Assembly (NCBI GenBank): GCA_964494205.1
Contig: CAZBRD010000003.1
Location: 355,914 to 419,913, forward strand
Length of the DNA stretch: 64,000 nt
Source: JBBTCX01 sp964494205
GTDB lineage: Bacteria > Planctomycetota > Phycisphaerae > UBA1845
Reading direction: 5' to 3'
This document shows, one piece after another, positions 16,953-26,023 of this stretch. Numbering within the stretch: position 1 is the stretch's first letter; every line of letters starts with the position of its first letter. The notes under the pieces were generated by a model. The model saw nothing but the letters and a program-made list of their open reading frames with translations. It made no database searches and had not been told where the DNA came from. A program made the position numbers and the translations under genes.

Positions 16953-17194
16953 TACTTTGGTACATCCCAAAAATTGGACTTGTATGCCCAATTGCGAATT
17001 GCACTGACCGGAATACCGGCTTTCTCTCTAGTGCGACAAAGAACCGTAGTGGGTACATCTATTTCTGTTTCCTTGCGATACATCGCAATTAACTGTCTAT
17101 CTGTTAATGGATTCTCTTTGGATTCTTCTTTGATGGCCTTCTTAATAAACGCTGTCAGTGCAACGTGATCGTAAACCGGTTTTGGCTTTCTCAT
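16952..17194 (-). CDS. Small protein resembling the sigma-54 C-terminal DNA-binding region, 80 aa
   Basis: The first gene of the leftward operon has a near-ideal ribosome site (AAAGGAGGTAATTCTA before ATG). Residues about 14-68 run FIKKAIKEE, then NPLTDRQLIAMYRKE, then the segment VPTTVLCRTREKAGIPVSAIR. This parallels the RpoN C-terminal order: an IxxEx helix, PLSDxxIAxxL, the RpoN box (ARRTVAKYRE) and IPxSxxR. The box itself is degenerate. The rest of RpoN is absent. It could bind -24-like promoter elements or simply be an unrelated HTH protein of similar build. Confidence 0.55.
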   Translation of the reverse strand: MRKPKPVYDHVALTAFIKKAIKEESKENPLTDRQLIAMYRKETEIDVPTTVLCRTREKAGIPVSAIRNWAYKSNFWDVPK

Positions 17195-17228
17195 TAGAAT
17201 TACCTCCTTTCATTGCAATAGTTTCTAT

Positions 17229-17234
17229 ATTATA
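17229..17234 (-). promoter_or_regulatory. Candidate -10 element of the leftward virion operon
   Basis: On the minus strand a perfect TATAAT lies 35 bases before the ATG at 17194, preceded by TG. No good -35 hexamer is seen 17 bases further upstream. The interval 17195-17270 separates two divergent phage operons. Confidence 0.4.
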
Positions 17235-17270
17235 CAAGGAGATTCCTTTATTGAGTTTGTATGATGAATA

Positions 17271-19532
17271 ATGCCAACAGAAATACCTTCAAATAGTACA
17301 TCAGCAGCCGATTTGAGAATCACGGAAGCCTTGCAACGTACCGTTGCCAAGTTGACTAATGAACTACAAAAGCAATCGAGAGTTGTTCAGGCTGTTCATA
17401 AACAATGGATTGAGCAACATAGGACGATGCAACGGTTTGTTACTGAGCAAAACAAAATCTACGCATCAATCCAACGAACTACTAAATCCTTGTCGGATCA
17501 GTCGCGGACCATACGAAATCTAGGTTCATCGTTCACAAGTTTAGGTTCTTCGATAACGCGAGTTGCCGCATCTGTTGGTTCATTAGGACTAGCTTTCAAA
17601 GCGTTGCAGCAAGTGAAGGCTATCGCAGAATCAAGGGTTAATCTTGCTGTTTCTGGTGGAATATCCGCCCTAAATCAGATCAAAGCCTTTCAAGGTAAGT
17701 TGGCTCCTGTTTCACGGGCACAACTTGTTGATCAGTTTCTAAGGCAAGGAGTACCGCAACTAGCAATCGGCAGACAGCCGGAAGCAATCCAAGGCTTGTT
17801 GAAGCTTCAAGAGTCATTAGGCGGATTAGGTTCTGATATTGCGAATGATTTGACGTTAGAGCTAACGAAGTCGTTTCAGAATGATTTTGCTCGACTACAA
17901 GGCTTTTTATCTACGGCTAATCAAAATCCTGAACAAGCAATCCGCCAGTTTATGAACCAAGGCAATATTGCTGAATCAATCAGAGCGTTAAACGCCATCG
18001 AGATCGGTTCTAGGGGTACTGGCGATCCAATCTTAGAAGCTCAGAAATCGTTAGTTGAAGTCAACGAAAAACTCAAGAGTGAGATAGAAAGACTAACGGG
18101 AACTTTGGCGAATGACCTTGTTCCGTTGTTGAAGGATTTAACACCAACTCTCAAAAGTTTTGCCGAAATCGTAGGTAGTCTTTCGACATCAGAAGTTGTT
18201 GGCGGCCTAGCCGCTCTAACTTTGGGGCCATCTGCGTTGCGACTTGGCGGAAAGGGATTGCTTCAAGGAGCTAAGTTGGCGGGTCGCGGTTACGCGGGAT
18301 CCGGCATAGCTGGCGGTATCGGTACTGGCGTAGCTTCGGGCATGGTCTTATCTGCTCCGATCATTCTCGGGGCGAACATGTACGACGACTCGCTTACCGC
18401 GACTTCTGAGCAATTGCAAAAGCAACTTGATACTCAGAATCCGTTGATCAGTAAGTTGCTTGAGCAGGCTAAGAAGTTTGAAGCAATGGGGGATAATCTC
18501 AGAGCTTCAAGAACTAAAATCGATGCTCAACTCTTGAATATGTCGCCTGCTGGAAAACAACTCAACGTAGGTTCCTTTGGTTACGTACAAAATGCAGAGT
18601 TTACCCCTGAGCAGCAGAAACAGATTGCTAAGTTGAGTGAGCAGCGTAAACGAATACAAGATCAAATCGATGGCATTGTGGACGTAGTGAAACAGAATCA
18701 AGAAGTGGTTGAGACCACTAAAGAGATGAACAAAGCTGTTGAGACAGCGACTCAAGAGGTTCAAAAGTTTGCCCAAAAAATAGACAAGGTTTCCGTTGCT
18801 CAACCGGATGCATTACTTCAAAAGGCATTAGCAAGAGAGCATTTGAATCTAGGTTTGAACCTGGGGCAGTCTGAAACCGAGTTGAGAAAATTAGAACTAG
18901 AGATTGCAAAAACTAATCCTTTCGGCGTTCTTGGAAGTGGGCAACAGGTGAAGGCAGTACACGAGGCCTTAGAAAAAGAGAACAAGATTCTCAACGAAAT
19001 ACTCTCAACGATTGATGTAAGTACGATTCAAGGTCAGATGGATGCTAATGGCATTAGAAAGGCAATCCTGAGTAATACCCTTGAAGAAAGAAACAATCTC
19101 AAGAGTTTGCGGGATGCGTTCCTTGGAGATGCATTGGGACAAGCCTCTCAATTAGGCCGCTTTGAAGCGATTATCATGACCACCGAAAAGAACACCATGA
19201 GAGCCTTACGGAACGGGATCTTCAACCCGCCCAAAGAACTTCAAGGAATCCTTGGTAACATTTCTCACTCTGTAGTTCCGCAACAGCCGCGTACCGCGAT
19301 GCAAGTTCTAATGGACAACGAACTATCAATCGACATGCCGTCGATTGGCGGATCAAGAAGCAGAATGAGCATCAACAGCCAATCGAACGATAAGGTTCAT
19401 TTACTGAATGAATGTTCGAAAGCTCTAAAGAAACTCGCCGATATAATCGGCGCGGATGACTCTAGGCTAACCGAGTATTTCAACGAAAGCGTAAGCAAAC
19501 GGTACAACCGTTTGGGTACGATCAACCCTTAG
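17271..19532 (+). CDS. Tape-measure-like tail protein
   Basis: This 753-residue protein is built mostly of coiled coils. The N-terminal 170 residues are rich in Gln, Ser and Thr heptads (KLTNELQKQSRVVQAVHKQW). A hydrophobic Gly-rich segment follows (about 320-375, AALTLGPSALRLGGKGLLQG then GSGIAGGIGTGVASGMVLSA), and more coiled coil (EQQKQIAKLSEQRKRIQDQI) comes after it. This order matches tail tape-measure proteins, which set tail length and pass through the membrane. It is divergently transcribed from the capsid block, with a weak ribosome site. No other tail tube gene was recognised near it. Confidence 0.65.
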   Translation: MPTEIPSNSTSAADLRITEALQRTVAKLTNELQKQSRVVQAVHKQWIEQHRTMQRFVTEQNKIYASIQRTTKSLSDQSRTIRNLGSSFTSLGSSITRVAASVGSLGLAFKALQQVKAIAESRVNLAVSGGISALNQIKAFQGKLAPVSRAQLVDQFLRQGVPQLAIGRQPEAIQGLLKLQESLGGLGSDIANDLTLELTKSFQNDFARLQGFLSTANQNPEQAIRQFMNQGNIAESIRALNAIEIGSRGTGDPILEAQKSLVEVNEKLKSEIERLTGTLANDLVPLLKDLTPTLKSFAEIVGSLSTSEVVGGLAALTLGPSALRLGGKGLLQGAKLAGRGYAGSGIAGGIGTGVASGMVLSAPIILGANMYDDSLTATSEQLQKQLDTQNPLISKLLEQAKKFEAMGDNLRASRTKIDAQLLNMSPAGKQLNVGSFGYVQNAEFTPEQQKQIAKLSEQRKRIQDQIDGIVDVVKQNQEVVETTKEMNKAVETATQEVQKFAQKIDKVSVAQPDALLQKALAREHLNLGLNLGQSETELRKLELEIAKTNPFGVLGSGQQVKAVHEALEKENKILNEILSTIDVSTIQGQMDANGIRKAILSNTLEERNNLKSLRDAFLGDALGQASQLGRFEAIIMTTEKNTMRALRNGIFNPPKELQGILGNISHSVVPQQPRTAMQVLMDNELSIDMPSIGGSRSRMSINSQSNDKVHLLNECSKALKKLADIIGADDSRLTEYFNESVSKRYNRLGTINP

Positions 19533-19801
19533 TTCAACCAAACAAAATCAGCGTTAGTTGCGTTGGTTATCACTTCCAAAGGTGCGGGCCAAAAGAATCT
19601 AACGATGCATCTGCATCCATTTTCTTCCCAGCGTTTCCGAGCGATCTCGGGGCACAAAGAACCCTTGCATCCCGTTGTTCGAAAATCTTTGCAGCCATAG
19701 AAATGGCTGCCGTCTTTCTTGCTGATTCTGATCATCGATGAGCTACAAAGATGACAGGGTATCAACGGGGTACTCTTACTTTTGCATTCTCTTTTTGCCA
19801 T
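19529..19801 (-). CDS. Topoisomerase-type zinc-finger protein, 90 aa
   Basis: The ATG at 19801 has AGGAG about 10 bases upstream. The core CHLCSSSMIRISKKDGSHFY-GCKDF then CKGSLCPE is a C4 zinc ribbon of the kind repeated at the C-terminus of topoisomerase I. It is convergent with the tape-measure gene and overlaps its stop by 4 bases. A nucleic-acid-binding role is likely; partner unknown. Confidence 0.65.
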   Translation of the reverse strand: MAKRECKSKSTPLIPCHLCSSSMIRISKKDGSHFYGCKDFRTTGCKGSLCPEIARKRWEENGCRCIVRFFWPAPLEVITNATNADFVWLN

Positions 19802-19823
19802 CAAAAAGTTCTCCTATTGTCTT

Positions 19824-20535
19824 GCTGGGCGGGTGCTTGCCCAGCGTTGCTCTTCCAACGAAATCCTCCTTGCGGAGGATTTCTACGGTTATCGCTTCGC
19901 TACGCTCGCGACAACCGAGATATTCTGGTTTGTGAGCCATCTTCAAAGGAAGAAAACTATACATCCAACTTGCCCGCCCGATTCTTTTTTGCCCGCAAAA
20001 AAGCAATCGGCTGAGGCTCTACTCTTGCGTTCCACTAGCCTTCAATCTTGTTCTCTTTCCCCGCGAAGCGATTTTGATTTGCCAGCAAATCAAAACTCGC
20101 GAGCCGTTGTAAAGTCTTTCCTCAATATGAATGGTGAACACAAACAAATATATATATGTATGTATGGTCGTGAGCTTGCGAGCGAGCATATATTATCCCC
20201 AAAAGGCTTTGCCTTTTGGGGCACGTAGCTCAGCACTAGCAATCACTTTGTGGTTATATATATCTACACTCCTGTTAGTTCTTACCACTCGGTAGTACTA
20301 CTCAGAGTGAACCAACCCCTGGCTTACGCCAGTAAAGTTAGTTCAATAGTGAACCTGCCAGCATTTAATCCATTTGTTTGGAACAAATGAACGTCGCCCG
20401 ATGCGTTTGTGGTTTGCTGAGCTTTCAACCCCAACCACGCGGTTATAAGTACGTTGCTACCAACCGCCATTAACTCACTTCGTTTCATGGCCGAAAGTTG
20501 TTGATCCGGCTCATTCCATTATTGTTCAAATAATG
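19824..20535. repeat. Cluster of unrelated perfect hairpins in non-coding DNA
   Basis: At least nine short inverted repeats of different sequence lie here: 19824-19845 (7 bp), 19861-19882 (9 bp), 19886-19917 (10 bp, one mismatch), 19978-20010 (15 bp, one bulge), 20068-20100 (15 bp, one bulge), 20197-20221 (11 bp), 20319-20332 (5 bp), 20371-20389 (8 bp) and 20517-20535 (7 bp). Loops are short. Except perhaps one they lack T runs. No convincing gene lies in the interval, and the spacing is irregular. Confidence 0.7.
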
Positions 20536-20695
20536 ACTAAACAAAGGCTAGAGTATGTTTTCCACGAAGTAGCCGACTCAAGGCTACGGCAAATCTGATG
20601 AATAACGATTCCCAGTCTCTCTGACGCATGAAATGCGATGCGGGCTGTCAATGCCAAGTTATTCAGTTGTTTCTGAGTCTCGATTTGATATGAAC

Positions 20696-20745
20696 AAAAA
20701 AAGACCCGGTTGTAGCACAGAACAACCGGGTCAGCCCGTTTTTTC
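20696..20745 (-). terminator. Strong, possibly bidirectional, terminator
   Basis: GACCCGGTTGT (20703-20713) and its exact complement (20723-20733) form an 11-bp stem. On the minus strand seven T residues follow immediately, which fits termination of the leftward gene at 20869-21189. On the plus strand CGTTTTTT follows about 5 bases after the stem. Confidence 0.8.
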
Positions 20746-20868
20746 AACGGATGGTGGTGGAATACTTTTGAGGAAACTTATCGCGGTTACTGTGCTACTA
20801 ACATACTATTTGGGACCACCATACTATATTATACAGCAAAGAATCTGAATACCCTTTATTTGGCAAAA

Positions 20869-21189
20869 TTATTTCTTGCCTTCAACCACTGGTTCTGGAG
20901 CATACTGATTGCAAATTGCATTGAGTCTCTTCGTCGCATTCTTTCCACCAAAATACCGGTCAAAGTTCTTCGCTTTCTGGCGTGCATCAGCAAGTTGCTT
21001 CTCAAGAGCATCCAACGTCGATTTCAGACCACGGCCATAATGTCTGGCCGATACCCTCATGTTCTCATATTTTGCGTGGAGTTGCTGTAACTCTGTTGGC
21101 GTTCCGGTGATGAAGATTCCACCGGGTCCACCATGCAGCAACTTGTACTTGCGTTCATTGACTTCGCGAAACTTGTGACGGAATTGCAT
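20869..21189 (-). CDS. Hypothetical basic protein, 106 aa
   Basis: The start at 21189 has AAGGAGC about 11 bases upstream. The product begins MQFRHKFREVNERKYKLLHG and has GGPGGIFITGTPTELQQLH, then a basic coiled-coil-prone C-terminal half (STLDALEKQLADARQKAKNF). No family is recognised. It is followed by a strong terminator at 20696-20745. Confidence 0.6.
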   Translation of the reverse strand: MQFRHKFREVNERKYKLLHGGPGGIFITGTPTELQQLHAKYENMRVSARHYGRGLKSTLDALEKQLADARQKAKNFDRYFGGKNATKRLNAICNQYAPEPVVEGKK

Positions 21190-21274
21190 AACTCTTGCTC
21201 CTTTCATTGTTGGTCGCATTGTTCCTATACAAAACATGCGAAGTCTTGGAACAAAAGCAAATCAGAAATGAAAA

Positions 21275-21670
21275 TTATTTTCTAAGCCTATTATCGACCG
21301 TCTTTAGCTCAGCGAACAGCCTCTGCCGCAACTCTGTTACGAACGATGGTTTCACCAATGGAAACAACGTGCGTACCCGCGTCATATCCGCAACGCTATA
21401 AGTCTGAATCCAACTTGTTCCATTACTTTCGATGACGATCCAGAAATCGTTCGCCCGATTCAGACTGGATTGCAACGTACTTTGTAAATGAACCTGAGCA
21501 GCCGGATTAGTTTGCGGAATCCAATTACGAACATCTTGTGGGGTATTAAATTGAGCGTAGAGATTCGCTGTCGACCATACCGCAACAGGAAATTGTCCGG
21601 TTTTACGTCGATGAGTAAGTGAGCCAATCCAATAATCTAGAGCCATTCTGTTGAAAATAATTTGCGACAT
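21275..21670 (-). CDS. Hypothetical protein, 131 aa
   Basis: The product contains ALDYWIGSLTHRRKTGQFP and FWIVIESNGTSWIQTY. It reads as a compact alpha/beta protein without a recognised motif. Starts at 21670 and 21646 (ATG) are both possible and neither has a clear ribosome site. Confidence 0.45.
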   Translation of the reverse strand: MSQIIFNRMALDYWIGSLTHRRKTGQFPVAVWSTANLYAQFNTPQDVRNWIPQTNPAAQVHLQSTLQSSLNRANDFWIVIESNGTSWIQTYSVADMTRVRTLFPLVKPSFVTELRQRLFAELKTVDNRLRK

Positions 21671-21784
21671 GAGCAATTATTGAATATCTCACTGCTAATC
21701 ACCTGCATGAAAATAGAGTAGAGCCAAAGCAGGCAACTCTGCTTGGCTCTACTCGTCGGGGGAGGGGACTGAAGCAATCCTCAT

Positions 21785-22144
21785 TTAGTCGTTGTCGTCG
21801 TTCTCAGCTTCTAAGCAAGCCTCCTCGATATCGTTTTGCAAATCGAGAAAACATTGTACGCAGGTGCGGTGACCCGGTTTGGCTCCAAGTTCAACGAGCG
21901 TTGCAGGTTCAGCCAATCCCTGACAAACGTAACAGATGGAGTCTTCGTTCATCCCGTCCAAGGTCGGGTCGAAAGGGTAGATTATTCCGTCGATGCGTTC
22001 ATACAATTGCGAAACGTCCCCGTTGAGTATTTCATAAATGCCGTCGACTACTTCGAACTTTAGCCATTGTTCGCAAGTGACAGGTACTTGTCCGTCTTCG
22101 ACGAGGATTGCATTCTCGGAAAGATATTGCCTCAGTAGTTTCAT
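21785..22144 (-). CDS. Small acidic zinc-ribbon protein, 119 aa
   Basis: AGGAGCAACCC precedes the ATG at 22144. The acidic product carries CYVCQG and, about 25 residues later, CVQCF, a plausible four-Cys zinc site in the second half. It ends in an Asp/Glu-rich tail. No family is recognised. Confidence 0.6.
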   Translation of the reverse strand: MKLLRQYLSENAILVEDGQVPVTCEQWLKFEVVDGIYEILNGDVSQLYERIDGIIYPFDPTLDGMNEDSICYVCQGLAEPATLVELGAKPGHRTCVQCFLDLQNDIEEACLEAENDDND

Positions 22145-22212
22145 GGGTTGCTCCTATTACCTCCCGATTTGTTTGGAACATTTCTTATCACGGTCCATCG
22201 TGGCTACACGGA

Positions 22213-22536
22213 TTAGCCTGCATCCTTGCAAAGTCTAAGCGTTGGCTTCGCATCGATTGTCAACTTGTCTCGGGGCTGAGCTACGGCGATTGACGATTGC
22301 TTCATACGGTCAACGGCTTCTGCGTTATCTAACAATATGTTGTTGATCAGATTTAGAGCCCGTATCGCACGAGTTAGGTCCACAGTCCGAGTATTGAGCA
22401 CAACGTCAGTTCTATCGAGCATAGCTTTTAGGTTATGTGCCCGAACCTGTAGACGGTGAGCATGGTGAATGCGTCGAGCTTCGGATTCCGACAATATGCC
22501 TCTTACGGATACGGGAATGTAGCGTCTTGTTGCCAT
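22213..22536 (-). CDS. Hypothetical helical protein, 107 aa
   Basis: The start at 22536 (MATRRYIPVSVRGILSESEA) is preferred over an upstream in-frame ATG because it gives a compact basic, helical product. Helices such as ARRIHHAHRLQVRAHNLKAM and LTRAIRALNLINNIL dominate. No family is recognised and the ribosome site is weak. Confidence 0.45.
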   Translation of the reverse strand: MATRRYIPVSVRGILSESEARRIHHAHRLQVRAHNLKAMLDRTDVVLNTRTVDLTRAIRALNLINNILLDNAEAVDRMKQSSIAVAQPRDKLTIDAKPTLRLCKDAG

Positions 22537-22858
22537 ACTTGTTTCTATCATCGCCGTTATTGAATGTCTAGGAAAATCCAACGAATGAGCAAAATTAGCT
22601 GGAAGTAGGTGACAGGCTGTGGCATAAAATAGAACTAATAAAAAGCCCGCAAAAGATAATGAATCTACTAAAAAGGTGACAACCGATTGGCACTAACTGA
22701 AAATGTCAAGAAAGCATTCCCGCGTAATTCGCAGTACCAACAGAAAATTGCCCGACAAGAAAGATAATAAATCTAGTAATCCCGATTTGATTGGAACGAA
22801 GAAAACGAAAAACGTATTAGATAAGAATTAACGCATTTTGCGAGCAGGGGGGGTAGTA

Positions 22859-23011
22859 ATGGATACCGGAAAATGCGAAAAACAAAAAACGCCTGAAACC
22901 GAAGTTCCAAGCGTTTTGTCTCCCTACTTTTATCCCGATAGCAATGCTCACTCGGACGAAATGTGTCCTCAGCCCATCCTCTTCCCCGATTCAGGGCTTG
23001 CTATCTATTAA
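22859..23011 (+). pseudogene. Small open frame interrupted by a stop codon
   Basis: An ATG preceded by AGGGGGGGTAGTA opens a 50-codon frame ending at TAA (23009-23011). The same frame then stays open for another 28 codons to TAG at 23096-23098, with protein-like composition (GTPTFLGERIDHRGPFHEEP). Either a nonsense mutation split a 79-codon gene or the continuation is chance. No family is recognised. Confidence 0.3.
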
Positions 23012-23206
23012 GAGAAGAACGACGACAAGGGCACCCCGACGTTCCTCGGTGAGCGGATTGACCATCGGGGGCCGTTTCACGAAGAACCATTTGACTAGGT
23101 TCACGGGCGATACCCTCCTTTCCGCCATCGTTCCGGCAATGTTCTATTCTGATTCAACCGTCGATTATTTTCCAGCAGCTTGAAAGAAGAGTGGGGGACT
23201 TTGGAG

Positions 23207-23656
23207 TTAGATTGCGGGTGGTGGTTTGCCTGATTCTGGATGAGGTCGACGATAAACGTTCAAATACTCGGTCTTGCAACTTGGGCAAAATCCTGTTGAA
23301 AAGGTCATCTTGTTAGGGCCGCCAAAATCATTTCGTGCTAAGGTCTGTAGGCGGCCTTCTTTGTCAAAGCATCCAATGCAGTAGGGTTGATAATTCAAGT
23401 GGTCATGAAACCAATAGGCATTGTACTCAAGAATCAGCTCCTCACGCAGACTTTGCTTTTTGGCCTCACGATCGCTTTCGTCCTGCAAATCTCGCAATTC
23501 GTCCTTTACGTGACTTAGTTGTTCTTGAAGTTCCATAACAACCTGCAAAATGCTCATCGCGGTTGCTGGATCCTTGATTGTCTTGACTTGATCAAGCAGC
23601 GTCTTCAGCGTGGACGCCATTGTTATGACGGTTGTAATTGTCTCTGCGATTGGCAT
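23207..23656 (-). CDS. Hypothetical coiled-coil and zinc-ribbon protein, 149 aa
   Basis: Residues about 30-80 form a coiled coil (LQVVMELQEQLSHVKDELRD). The C-terminal third carries CIGC and CPSC, a probable zinc ribbon (YCIGCFDKEGRLQTLARNDF). An alternative start at 23620 would remove 12 residues. No family is recognised; similar small proteins occur on planctomycete and other environmental phages only in my general impression. Confidence 0.6.
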   Translation of the reverse strand: MPIAETITTVITMASTLKTLLDQVKTIKDPATAMSILQVVMELQEQLSHVKDELRDLQDESDREAKKQSLREELILEYNAYWFHDHLNYQPYCIGCFDKEGRLQTLARNDFGGPNKMTFSTGFCPSCKTEYLNVYRRPHPESGKPPPAI

Positions 23657-23940
23657 GCATCGACGCTACCCGAACATTTCGCTATCGACAACTTGACTTT
23701 GTTTTTCAACTGGTTGGAAACGCAAGAGCCGAGGCAGGTCGGGTTCAATCAACCATTACCTCGGCTCTAACGAAAACAGTCGAGCGAACCAATACCTCGA
23801 TGAGCTAGCAGTAGTCAAATCGGAATGAAGGCTGAGAGAGAACCGGTTGCGGTCGAGACAATTTACCGGCCCCCCCTCGGCACGTAGGAAGGAATGGTTC
23901 CCTCCCGTACTACTTAGCAACCAATGGATTGACGGTAAGG

Positions 23941-24195
23941 TTAATTTTCGCCGATGGCGTCGAGTGGGCGTAACTGAGTTGACTTTGCTTGAATCCGTTG
24001 ATGAGTGGTTACTTCTTCGACCGTGATATTATTCGCCGTTTCGTCATCTTTCGTACTTGCGCGCACGAGGTACTGCGTCCCGTCCTCTCGCGTAAGGATG
24101 TAAAGCTTATCCGCTGCCACGACTGAATTATTTTGTGATAAAAGTATCTGACGAACCTCACCGGATATTTTCTTGCGACACGTTCTTTCAGTCAA
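23941..24195 (-). CDS. Hypothetical protein, 84 aa
   Basis: A short beta-rich product (VVAADKLYILTREDGTQYLV) near the right attachment site. Position next to att could fit an excisionase, but there is no helix-turn-helix visible. Function unknown. Confidence 0.45.
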   Translation of the reverse strand: MTERTCRKKISGEVRQILLSQNNSVVAADKLYILTREDGTQYLVRASTKDDETANNITVEEVTTHQRIQAKSTQLRPLDAIGEN

Positions 24196-24329
24196 AAGAA
24201 ATCTAGCTTTCCAAAGGCTGAAAAACGCGGTATTGTTGCGTTAGAATGCGGTACATTAACTTGTACATTAAGTAGAAAAATAAACGAAATTAGATGTTGT
24301 AACTCGTTAAAAATAAACGAGCTATGAAA

Positions 24330-24402
<73 letters not shown>

Positions 24403-24475
24403 ATAGTTATAAGTAACGCCGCCCTCAAGAGATAGAGTGACCTGCCGGTGTTCGGCAGTGCGGCCTGAAGCGAAT

Positions 24476-24502
24476 AATTGCGCGGTTTTTGACCGCGCAA
24501 TT
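24476..24502 (+). promoter_or_regulatory. Perfect 11-bp hairpin before the integrase
   Basis: AATTGCGCGGT and its exact complement enclose TTTTG. The hairpin ends 18 bases before the integrase ATG and just before its GGGAG ribosome site, so it may influence translation or be a recombination site of element 2. Confidence 0.55.
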
Positions 24503-24520
24503 CCCTTCGGGAGATCGCAC

Positions 24521-25882
24521 ATGCCATCACAAGTTCGTTTTCGTACAAAAATTCCATCGTATCGACATCGAAAAGGTCAGACCCAGGCCATCGTCACGCT
24601 TACCGATTCGGTGACTCGCCAACGTCGTGACTTTCGGCTTGGAGAGTTTGGCACGCCTGAAAGTCGCGAGGCCTACCATCGCGTCATTGCCCAGTGGGAA
24701 GCCAACGCAAGACGGTTTCCCCCGCAAGAAGCAATGCGGTCGAGCATCGTGGTGCAAAGTTCTGGTCCATGCGTCAGCGAGATCATTCTCGAATATTGGC
24801 GTTGGGCGGAGGGTTACTACCGACCGAAGCATGTTCAGTCTTTGGCTGGGGCGCTCAAGCTCATCAAGCAATACTTCGGTCGCTCGCCTGCGGAGCAATT
24901 CGGCCCGAATAATCTTCGACTCTTGCGTGATGCAATGATTAGAGGAGACGCATCGGCGACACCTCCGCGGTCGCCGTGGACGCGAAAATACATCAACTCG
25001 CAGATCCAACGGCTACGCCACGTGTTCAAATGGGCAGCAGCAAGGGAACTCGTGCCCGCCTCGGTTCATCAATCACTATGCACCTTGGAACCGCTGCGAC
25101 GAGGGCGATCAGACGCAAGAGAAAATCCGAGGGTCGGCACGGTGCCCCACCATCTCATCGATGCTGTACGGCCGCATTTGAGTCGACCGGTTGGCGCATT
25201 GGTCGAATTGCAATTGCTCACCGGCGCCCGTCCAGGTGAGCTCCTTGGTCTGCGGGTCATCGACATCGAGATCGAAGCGAAGAGCGAAGTCTGGACCTAC
25301 CACCCCGAAATCCACAAGAACTCACATCGAGAGAAAGAGCGAGTTATCTACTTCGGGCCCAAAGCCCAGGAAGTGATTCGACCATTCCTGGCGGATCGGC
25401 CTACAAATGCGTTCTTGTTCAGTCCCATCGACGCCGAAGCGAAGCGACGCCAGAAATTGAGTTTGAACCGAAAGACGCCAACGTCGTGCGGAAACGTACC
25501 TGGTTCGAATCGACGGGAGCAACCGAAACGGCAACCGCGAGAACGGTATACCACGAATTCTTATTGCCGCGCGATTCAATACGCCTGCGATCGAGCGTTT
25601 CCGCCGCCCTGTGAATTGTCGAAACGAGACAGTGAAACAACCAGGCAGTGGCAGGCCCGATTGGCGCAGGACGAAAAGTGGTTTGACCTCTTGGCGTGGC
25701 GTCGCGACCATCGCTTCCACCCGCACCAGCTTCGCCACAACGCTGCCACTACATTGCGACGCCAATTTGGTTTAGAAGCTGCCCAGCTCGCGCTGGGGCA
25801 CGCGAGCGCGCAAATCACAGATGCCGTATACGCTGAACGAGACCGTACAAAGATAATCGAGATCATGCGACACCTCGGTTAA
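24521..25882 (+). CDS. Tyrosine-type site-specific integrase (element 2)
   Basis: From the ATG at 24521 (GGGAG seven bases upstream) the product is 453 residues. Catalytic residues are complete: R in GARPGE, K in HKNSH, HPHQLRH, LALGHAS and the Tyr in DAVYAERD. The core-binding domain is at about 80-200. The family style, with PHQLRH-N-AATTLRRQFGLEAA, is common in planctomycetes. The gene stands 119 bases downstream of the tRNA-Gly end, the usual position for an integrase using a nearby tRNA, but no second att copy was found. Confidence 0.92.
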   Translation: MPSQVRFRTKIPSYRHRKGQTQAIVTLTDSVTRQRRDFRLGEFGTPESREAYHRVIAQWEANARRFPPQEAMRSSIVVQSSGPCVSEIILEYWRWAEGYYRPKHVQSLAGALKLIKQYFGRSPAEQFGPNNLRLLRDAMIRGDASATPPRSPWTRKYINSQIQRLRHVFKWAAARELVPASVHQSLCTLEPLRRGRSDARENPRVGTVPHHLIDAVRPHLSRPVGALVELQLLTGARPGELLGLRVIDIEIEAKSEVWTYHPEIHKNSHREKERVIYFGPKAQEVIRPFLADRPTNAFLFSPIDAEAKRRQKLSLNRKTPTSCGNVPGSNRREQPKRQPRERYTTNSYCRAIQYACDRAFPPPCELSKRDSETTRQWQARLAQDEKWFDLLAWRRDHRFHPHQLRHNAATTLRRQFGLEAAQLALGHASAQITDAVYAERDRTKIIEIMRHLG

Positions 25883-26023
25883 GCCTTCGCCGCATAGCGG
25901 CACGCTTTCGTCTCGACTAGCGGTCTTGATTCTGTCCAACTGTTTGTATACTCACCGAGAGCTGCGATAAATGAACGCGGCTACGAAAAATATGAATTGA
26001 CGCGCTGTGCGTTAAGTCGCTGT

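Noticed and set aside
19782..20228. 148-codon plus-strand frame through the hairpin cluster
   Set aside because: It follows palindromic DNA, has many Cys, Ser and rare residues, and no family pattern.
19824..20535. Possible CRISPR array
   Set aside because: Repeats are not identical to each other and spacing is irregular; no cas genes are nearby.
22944..23183. 79-codon plus-strand frame
   Set aside because: It overlaps the better-supported frame starting at 22859 and lacks a ribosome site.
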